From: Methanomassiliicoccales archaeon
Lineage (GTDB): Archaea > Thermoplasmatota > Thermoplasmata > Methanomassiliicoccales > UBA472
Assembly: GCA_028682895.1 (NCBI GenBank)
Contig: JAJRAK010000039.1
Span: 1 to 64,000 of the forward strand
DNA length: 64,000 nucleotides
Direction of reading: 5' to 3'
The notes beneath the pieces are model-generated. The model made no database searches. It was not told the origin of the DNA and was given only the letters and a program-made list of their open reading frames with translations. A program made the position numbers and the translations under genes. Every line of letters begins with the position of its first letter. Positions within the stretch are counted from its first letter, which is position 1. Of this stretch, positions 58,131-64,000 are shown one piece after another.

Positions 58131-59042
58131 ATGGAGAACAAGATCAAATACGCAGTGATCGCCGTGGTCGCGATCATCATTGTGGCCGCTATCGGCCTCG
58201 TCTTCCTTAACCAGGGCGATGATGGTTCCGAGCCGGTCACCATCACGCAGAAGGGATCGGACACCATGCTGGAGCTTTGCCAGTACTGGGCCGAGGACTT
58301 CATGGCCGAGAACGATGACGTCACCGTTGAGATATCCGGCGGCGGAAGCAGCACCGGTCTGACCGCCCTCATCGCCGGAGAGGTCGACCTGGCACAGGCA
58401 TCCCGTCAGATCAAGAGCAGCGAGCTGGCCAGCGCCAACTCCAGCGGGGTCGAGCCGGTCGAGTTCAAGGTCGCGATCGATGGGATATCCATCGTCATCA
58501 ACGACGACTGCCCGGTGGAGAACCTCACGATGGAGGAACTGCGCGGGATCTATAACGGAACGATCACCAACTGGAACCAGGTCGGCGGGGACGATCATGC
58601 CATCACGCTGTATGGACGCCAGTCGACCTCCGGCACCTACGAGTACTTCTGGGAAGTAGTGCTGAAGAAGGAGAACTACTCTGCCAGCATGAACATGCTG
58701 TCCGGCAACTCGGCCATAGTGGCCGCTGTGCAGGGCGATGAGTACGGGATCGGTTACGTCGGCATCGGGTATGCAGAGGCCACTGGTATCGGCATCGTCG
58801 AGCTGAAGGCCGACGAGAACTCGACCGCATACTCGCCCTTGGACGAGGCTGCAGTTTTAGCTGGCGATTACGAGCTGAGCCGATATCTGTACATCTACAC
58901 CGATGGAACGCCCACCGGAGCGATAGCGGACTGGCTGGAATGGGTCCTGACCGTTGACGGTGGTCAAGCAGTCGCCGAGGAAGTAGGGTTCTACGCACTG
59001 TCCAGCGATGTGATCGCAGAGCAACTGGCAAAGCTGGGCTGA
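58131..59042 (+). CDS. pstS: phosphate ABC transporter substrate-binding protein
   Basis: TITQKGSDTMLELCQYWAEDFMAENDDVTVEISGGGSSTGLTALIAGEVDLAQASRQIK. Confidence 0.95.
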   Translation: MENKIKYAVIAVVAIIIVAAIGLVFLNQGDDGSEPVTITQKGSDTMLELCQYWAEDFMAENDDVTVEISGGGSSTGLTALIAGEVDLAQASRQIKSSELASANSSGVEPVEFKVAIDGISIVINDDCPVENLTMEELRGIYNGTITNWNQVGGDDHAITLYGRQSTSGTYEYFWEVVLKKENYSASMNMLSGNSAIVAAVQGDEYGIGYVGIGYAEATGIGIVELKADENSTAYSPLDEAAVLAGDYELSRYLYIYTDGTPTGAIADWLEWVLTVDGGQAVAEEVGFYALSSDVIAEQLAKLG

Positions 59043-59101
59043 TCCAGCTTCAAACCCCTTCCCTTAACTTTATTTAGGGCACATCCAAGGAGCGTCACAA
59101 A

Positions 59102-60037
59102 TTGGCATTGAAATTACCGGTCAGGAACAAGCAGGGGCGCGGGAGGCGCCGCAACGAACACGTCCCGTCCCGCGAACGGGCCATACGTTACGTTCTGATG
59201 GCAGCCACCTGGATATCCGTCTTAGCATTGGCCGCGGTCTTCACCGAACTGCTCCTTGGCGCTTTTCCAGCGTTCACCAGCATCAATATCGTCGACTTCT
59301 TCACCGGGACGGTATGGAACCCGTCCCATCCCCTCTATCCCCTTTACGGTGTCTTACCTTTATTCGTGGCCACCCTGATGGTGGCCTTCGCGGCGGCGCT
59401 CATCGCCATCCCGATCGGACTTGGATGCACAATATATCTGGCAGAACTTGCCAGTCCCCGGGTCAAGGCCATATTCAAACCGGCCATCGAGATATTGGCC
59501 GGTATACCGTCAGTCATCTTCGGCTTCTTCGCTCTAGTGATACTGTCCGAATGGATCGCGATGGTCTTCGACCCGGTGAACAAGCTAAACGCCCTGAACG
59601 GGGCGATCATGCTCGCTGTAATGATGATTCCCATAATGGTCACCGTGGCCGAGGACGCCATCAACGCCGTTCCGAACAACCTGCGCGAGGCGTCCCTGGC
59701 ATTGGGGGCGACCCGGTGGGAGACGGTTCGGCACGTGGTGCTGCCTTCCGCTCTGTCCGGGATCGTGGCCGCCATCGTACTGGCCTTCGGAAGGGCGGTC
59801 GGCGAGACGATGACCGTCCTGATGGCCACCGGGAACTCGACCCTGCTCAGCTTCGACTTCCTGCGCTCCGTGCAGACGATGACCGCGGCCATCGCCATAG
59901 ATTTCGGTGAGGTGGCGTCCGGTTCAGATCATTACCACGTGCTCTTCCTGGTCGGGCTGATGCTCTTCGTCATAACATTCGTGATCAACTTCCTGGCCGA
60001 TTGGGTCGTACGGCGCTTCCGGGAGGAGTACAAATGA
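59102..60037 (+). CDS. pstC: phosphate ABC transporter permease PstC
   Basis: GVLPLFVATLMVAFAAALIAIPIGLGCTIYLAELASPRVKAIFKPAIEILAGIPSVIFGFFAL. Confidence 0.95.
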   Translation: MALKLPVRNKQGRGRRRNEHVPSRERAIRYVLMAATWISVLALAAVFTELLLGAFPAFTSINIVDFFTGTVWNPSHPLYPLYGVLPLFVATLMVAFAAALIAIPIGLGCTIYLAELASPRVKAIFKPAIEILAGIPSVIFGFFALVILSEWIAMVFDPVNKLNALNGAIMLAVMMIPIMVTVAEDAINAVPNNLREASLALGATRWETVRHVVLPSALSGIVAAIVLAFGRAVGETMTVLMATGNSTLLSFDFLRSVQTMTAAIAIDFGEVASGSDHYHVLFLVGLMLFVITFVINFLADWVVRRFREEYK

Positions 60038-60885
60038 ACCGAAAGCACAAGGAGATGCTGTACTTCACCGCGTTCCGCGCCTGCGCCCTGCTGGTCGTTC
60101 TGGCGCTTGTCATATTGGTCGGATACATGGTCACCGGCGGTCTGGGGAAGATAAGCCTGGAGTTCCTCACTGAGATGCCCAGGCGGGCCAATACCGAGGG
60201 GGGCATACTCCCGGCCATCATGGGCACGTTCTATCTCATGGTGATCGTCTTGGTCGTGTCCGTCCCTATCGGCGTCATGTCCGCCATCTACCTGGTGGAA
60301 TACGAGCAGAGCTCCTGGATGGGAAGGATGTTCAAGCTCGCCGTCTACAACCTGGCCGGAGTGCCGTCCATAGTCTACGGACTGTTGGGATTGAGCATAT
60401 TCGTCGGTTATCTGGGATTCGGCTTCTCCCTCATCTCTGCCGGTCTCACGCTCAGCATAATGACGCTGCCGCTGATGATCACCGCCTCCCGGGAGGCCAT
60501 ATCGGCAGTGCCGCAGTCGGTGAGGGACGCGTCCACTGCCTTGGGCGCAACGAAATGGCAGACGATATGGCATCACGTCCTGCCCTATGCCTTGCCGGGC
60601 ATATTCACTGGAATAATACTTTCTGTCTCTCGCGCAGCGGGCGAGACGGCCCCGTTGATGTTGACCGGAGTGGCCATGTCCTTGCAGACCTTGCCGGACA
60701 GCTTCTTCGACAGCTTCATGGCGCTGCCCTATCACCTGTTCTACATGGCCACGCAGTCATCTGACCTGCTGGCCACGAGACCTCTGCAATACGCCACCGC
60801 ACTGGTCCTTCTGTTGCTGGTGCTGGGGATGAACATGGTGGCCATAGTGATGAGGAAAAGATATCGCGACAAGTACAAGTGGTAA
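60034..60885 (+). CDS. pstA: phosphate ABC transporter permease PstA
   Basis: [65 protein letters not shown]; start ATG 60034 overlapping pstC. Confidence 0.95.
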   Translation: MNRKHKEMLYFTAFRACALLVVLALVILVGYMVTGGLGKISLEFLTEMPRRANTEGGILPAIMGTFYLMVIVLVVSVPIGVMSAIYLVEYEQSSWMGRMFKLAVYNLAGVPSIVYGLLGLSIFVGYLGFGFSLISAGLTLSIMTLPLMITASREAISAVPQSVRDASTALGATKWQTIWHHVLPYALPGIFTGIILSVSRAAGETAPLMLTGVAMSLQTLPDSFFDSFMALPYHLFYMATQSSDLLATRPLQYATALVLLLLVLGMNMVAIVMRKRYRDKYKW

Positions 60886-60886
60886 C

Positions 60887-61678
60887 ATGACAACAGCAAT
60901 TCACGCCGAGGACCTGAACGTCTATTTCGACAAGAACCACGCCTTGAAGGGCGTTACAATGGATATAAACAAGAACGAGGTGACCGCCGTCATCGGACCG
61001 TCCGGTTGCGGCAAGTCGACGTTCATACGGTGCATCAACCGCATGAACGACCTCATCACCAACTGCACCGTCAATGGGAAGGTCATGGTGGACGGGACCG
61101 ACATCAACGATGACGATGTGGACGTGGTCGATGTCCGCCGCCGCATCGGCATGGTGTTCCAGAAGCCCAATCCGTTCCCGAAGAGCATCTACGAGAACGT
61201 GGCCTACGCCCCTCGTCTTCACGGCATCGTCGAAACAGTGGACGGAAAGGTCAAACGCAGGAAGCATACCAAGCAGGAGCTGGACGCCATCGTCGAACGC
61301 TCATTGAGAAGGGCGGCATTGTGGGAAGAGGTCAAGGACCGCCTGGACAAGGGCGGGATGACGCTCTCCGGGGGACAGCAGCAGAGGTTGTGCATCGCCC
61401 GGACCCTCTCGATAGATCCGGAGATCATTTTGTTCGATGAACCATGCTCGGCCCTGGACCCCATAGCCACGTCAAAGATAGAGGACCTGCTGGTGGACCT
61501 GAAGAAGGATTACACCGTGGTCATCGTCACCCACAGCATGCAGCAGGCGGCGCGGATATCGGACCGCACCGCCTTCTTCTACATGGGCGAGATGGTCGAG
61601 ATGGGCGACACCAAGCAGATATTCGAGAAGCCGGCCAGGGAGCTGACCGAGCAGTACATCACCGGGAGGATGGGTTAA
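60887..61678 (+). CDS. pstB: phosphate ABC transporter ATP-binding protein
   Basis: Walker [63 protein letters not shown]. Confidence 0.97.
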   Translation: MTTAIHAEDLNVYFDKNHALKGVTMDINKNEVTAVIGPSGCGKSTFIRCINRMNDLITNCTVNGKVMVDGTDINDDDVDVVDVRRRIGMVFQKPNPFPKSIYENVAYAPRLHGIVETVDGKVKRRKHTKQELDAIVERSLRRAALWEEVKDRLDKGGMTLSGGQQQRLCIARTLSIDPEIILFDEPCSALDPIATSKIEDLLVDLKKDYTVVIVTHSMQQAARISDRTAFFYMGEMVEMGDTKQIFEKPARELTEQYITGRMG

Positions 61679-62416
61679 ATGGTGCCAAGAGCGACGTTCA
61701 TGCACGAGCTGGACATACTGAACGAAGAGATAACCGAGATGGCCAACGCGTCCAAGAAGGCCATCGAGAAGGCGGTGCAGATGATAGCGGAGAACGACCT
61801 CACCCTGAAGGATGAGGTTAGGCAGCTGGACCGTCACATCTACGAGATGAACGAGAGGATCGACAACCACTGCCTGGACATAATCGCCCTTCATTCGCCG
61901 GTGGCCAGCGACCTGCGAATGATATCGACCTGCCTCAAGATGGTGGAGGACCTCAACCGCTTCGGCCGTTATGCCCGTGACATCGTGGAGCTGATGGACG
62001 ACTTCGAGGAGGGCAAGGCGTTCAAGCGGTTCGAGTCACTGCGCACCATGGCCTGTCTGGTAGTAGGCCTCGTCGACGATGCTGTGTACTCGTTCCTGCA
62101 GAGGGACGCGGAGAAGGCCTCTCATCTGCATGAACGGGACGACGCCGTGGACTCTTTGTATGACACCATATTCCGTGAGGTGCTGACCTACATGATGGAG
62201 GACCCCAGGAAGATCACGGTGGGCATCGACCTGATACTGGTGGCCCGCTACATGGAGAGGGTGGCGGACCACGCCTGCAACATCGGCGAGTACGTGTACC
62301 ACATGGTGACCGGGGAGCGCCTGGACCCCACGAAGAGGACGGGGCATGTGGAACCGGTCGTCGCCTGCAAGCTTTTCGACCATCCCTCGCCACGCACGGA
62401 GCTGGACGAGAAGTAG
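61679..62416 (+). CDS. phoU: phosphate signaling complex protein PhoU
   Basis: RATFMHELDILNEEITEMANASKKAIEKAVQMIAEND...IIALHSPVASDLRMISTCLKMVEDLNRFGRYARDI. Confidence 0.95.
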   Translation: MVPRATFMHELDILNEEITEMANASKKAIEKAVQMIAENDLTLKDEVRQLDRHIYEMNERIDNHCLDIIALHSPVASDLRMISTCLKMVEDLNRFGRYARDIVELMDDFEEGKAFKRFESLRTMACLVVGLVDDAVYSFLQRDAEKASHLHERDDAVDSLYDTIFREVLTYMMEDPRKITVGIDLILVARYMERVADHACNIGEYVYHMVTGERLDPTKRTGHVEPVVACKLFDHPSPRTELDEK

Positions 62417-62419
62417 TCG

Positions 62420-63727
62420 TCAGTATGGATAGAATGCGAACAGCAGCAGCCCCAGTCCGCCCAGCACCCAGGTCAGCCTGCTCATCTCCTTCCTCCGTCC
62501 GGAAGCGGTCATGACCAGCGGGTACGAGATCAACCCGACGGACATTCCGAAGCCGATGTTGAAGGTGAAGAGCATGAAGGCGATGGTGAGCACGGCCGGT
62601 ATGGCCTGCGTCATGTCCTCAAAATCAATGTTCTTGATGGGCGAGGTCATGCTTATCCCGACGACCACCAGCGCCGGAGCGGCTATGAGCGCCAGGAACC
62701 CGGTGGGGATGCTGGAAAAGAACGGCGTCAGGGCCAGCATGGCTAGGAACAGCACGCCGGCCACTATGGCCGTCTTGCCGGTACGGCCTCCCTGCTCGAT
62801 GCCTGTGGCCGATTCCACGAACGTCCCGGTGGTGCTGGTGCCGAAGGCACCGGCCAGCACCGTGGAGGCGGCGTCGACCTGTATGGTCCTATCGTTCTTC
62901 GGCAGACGACCTTCATAATCGAGGAAGCCGGCCTTGGCGCTCAGTCCCAGGATGGTCCCGGTGGTGTCCATGAAGTCCATCAGGAAGAGCACCAGTATGA
63001 TCGGTATCATGTTCACGGCCAGCGCCCCGGAGATGTCCATCTGCAGGAACACCTCTCCCCAATCGGGGATGGGGCCGAAGAAGGACGGTACCTCCGAAGG
63101 CAATACCGTGCCATATCCCATGCCCCCGACGATGAAGCCCAAGGCCATGGTGACCACGGTGCCGATGAGTATGGAGCCGACGACCTTCTTCAGGTGCAGG
63201 AAAAGAGTGACGGCTATGCCGATGACCACGATGATTATCTCCGGTTGGGCCAGGTCTCCGATGTCCACCGGTGCGCCAGGTATGCCAGGCACGGATATGC
63301 CGGCGTTGGCCAGGCCTATGAACAGAAGGAAAAGACCGATGGAGACGCCCCATACCGATGTGAGGAACGGCGGTATGGCGTTCAGGGCGGACCTCCGCCA
63401 TCCTGAAAGGGAAAAGATGAGGAAGAGCACACCGGCGATGAACACCGCGCCCAAGGCAACGGTCCAGGCGATGCTCATGGCCAATACGACGGAGTAGGCG
63501 AAGAAGGCGTTCTCGCCCATATACGGTGCCATGCCGAACGGACGTTTGGCGATGATTCCGCACATCAGCGTGGCCACGCCGGCCGTCACGATGGTGGCGA
63601 CCATGGCGGCCCCGAACGGTATGCCCGCGGCGGATAGGATGACGGGGTTGACGATTATGATGTAGGCCATGGTCATGAAGATGGTGGCCCCGGCGACGAT
63701 CTCCCTGCGGTTCTCCGTTCGGTACAT
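62420..63727 (-). CDS. NCS2 family permease (AzgA-like purine transporter)
   Basis: REIVAGATIFMTMAYIIIVNPVILSAAGIPFGAAMVATIVTAGVATLMCGIIAKRPFGMAPYMGENAFFAYSVV. Confidence 0.93.
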   Translation of the reverse strand: MYRTENRREIVAGATIFMTMAYIIIVNPVILSAAGIPFGAAMVATIVTAGVATLMCGIIAKRPFGMAPYMGENAFFAYSVVLAMSIAWTVALGAVFIAGVLFLIFSLSGWRRSALNAIPPFLTSVWGVSIGLFLLFIGLANAGISVPGIPGAPVDIGDLAQPEIIIVVIGIAVTLFLHLKKVVGSILIGTVVTMALGFIVGGMGYGTVLPSEVPSFFGPIPDWGEVFLQMDISGALAVNMIPIILVLFLMDFMDTTGTILGLSAKAGFLDYEGRLPKNDRTIQVDAASTVLAGAFGTSTTGTFVESATGIEQGGRTGKTAIVAGVLFLAMLALTPFFSSIPTGFLALIAAPALVVVGISMTSPIKNIDFEDMTQAIPAVLTIAFMLFTFNIGFGMSVGLISYPLVMTASGRRKEMSRLTWVLGGLGLLLFAFYPY

Positions 63728-63870
63728 CTTCCAGCAAAATCGGTACTTGGATATTTTTACCTACCGATAATTCTGGCACGCTTCCAAACCGGACGGACGA
63801 ACAAATGCCCATGCTTCGTTAGGGGCGAAAAGACATAATACCTATGAGCGCCCATAGTTAGGCGATCAAC

Positions 63871-64000
63871 ATGGACGGATGCAGGATGAAGGCCCAGAAG
63901 GCCGTGGACGAGATGGGGGAGCAGATGGGCGGGTACGTTCCGCCGACGTTGAACCATATCAAGAACCATCACCCTTCGCTAGCTATCATAATAAAGGACA
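63871..64000 (+). CDS. carboxymuconolactone decarboxylase / AhpD-like family protein (partial, runs off right edge)
   Basis: Manual translation from ATG 63871: MDGCRMKAQKAVDEMGEQMGGYVPPTLNHIKNHHPSLAIIIKD; not in the ORF track because it has no stop in the window. Confidence 0.55.
   Translation, partial: MDGCRMKAQKAVDEMGEQMGGYVPPTLNHIKNHHPSLAIIIKD

Noticed and set aside
62913-63812. 299-aa minus-strand ORF
   Set aside because: Overlaps the NCS2 permease on the same strand in another frame; His/Arg-rich frame-shifted translation.
1-64000. CRISPR arrays, rRNA or tRNA genes, transposases/integrases
   Set aside because: No regularly spaced repeats, rRNA-like or clear tRNA cloverleaf sequences, or transposase/integrase motifs were recognised by eye; a tRNAscan/CRISPR finder run was not possible.

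Overview
High-GC archaeal chromosome segment, most likely a Thermoplasmatota / Methanomassiliicoccales-type methylotrophic methanogen. That placement is inferred from ADTH-type aromatic synthesis, the archaeal GHMP shikimate kinase, methanogen homocysteine synthesis genes, and MtaA/MtbA plus corrinoid methyltransferase proteins. No search was run. The window has four parts. (1) About 1-34 kb is a dense amino-acid biosynthesis core: apgM (edge), a UDG-family glycosylase, hypF, gcvH, mtnP, a histidine operon (hisG-C-H-A-B-F-IE plus PHP, lysC, pheA), a large aspartate-semialdehyde/aromatic/homocysteine operon (ADTH synthase, DHQ synthase II, aroDE fusion, GHMP shikimate kinase, aroA, aroC, tyrA, asd, COG1900, NIL-ferredoxin, UPF0280), carAB and pelota. 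(2) About 34.2-48 kb is a more AT-rich accessory region. It holds a tandem expansion of two-repeat Cys-rich proteins (C-x9-C ... GDxxC, several with a SHOCT-like C-terminus) interleaved with two MurG-like glycosyltransferases. Two family members carry in-frame TGA codons. It also holds an MtaA/MtbA-like methyltransferase with DUF1638, two paralogous wHTH/coiled-coil/TM proteins and a PIG-L deacetylase. (3) About 48-54 kb has a corrinoid protein with a second UroD-type methyltransferase but no MtxB partner, a REC-PAS histidine kinase and a homocitrate-synthase-family gene. (4) About 54.5-64 kb has a membrane sensor-like protein, an AbrB-PhoU regulator divergent from pstSCAB-phoU, an NCS2 permease and a partial CMD/AhpD-like gene. 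The best candidate for something undescribed is the Cys-repeat/glycosyltransferase cluster at 34.6-43.6 kb. No CRISPR, rRNA, tRNA or transposase was recognised.
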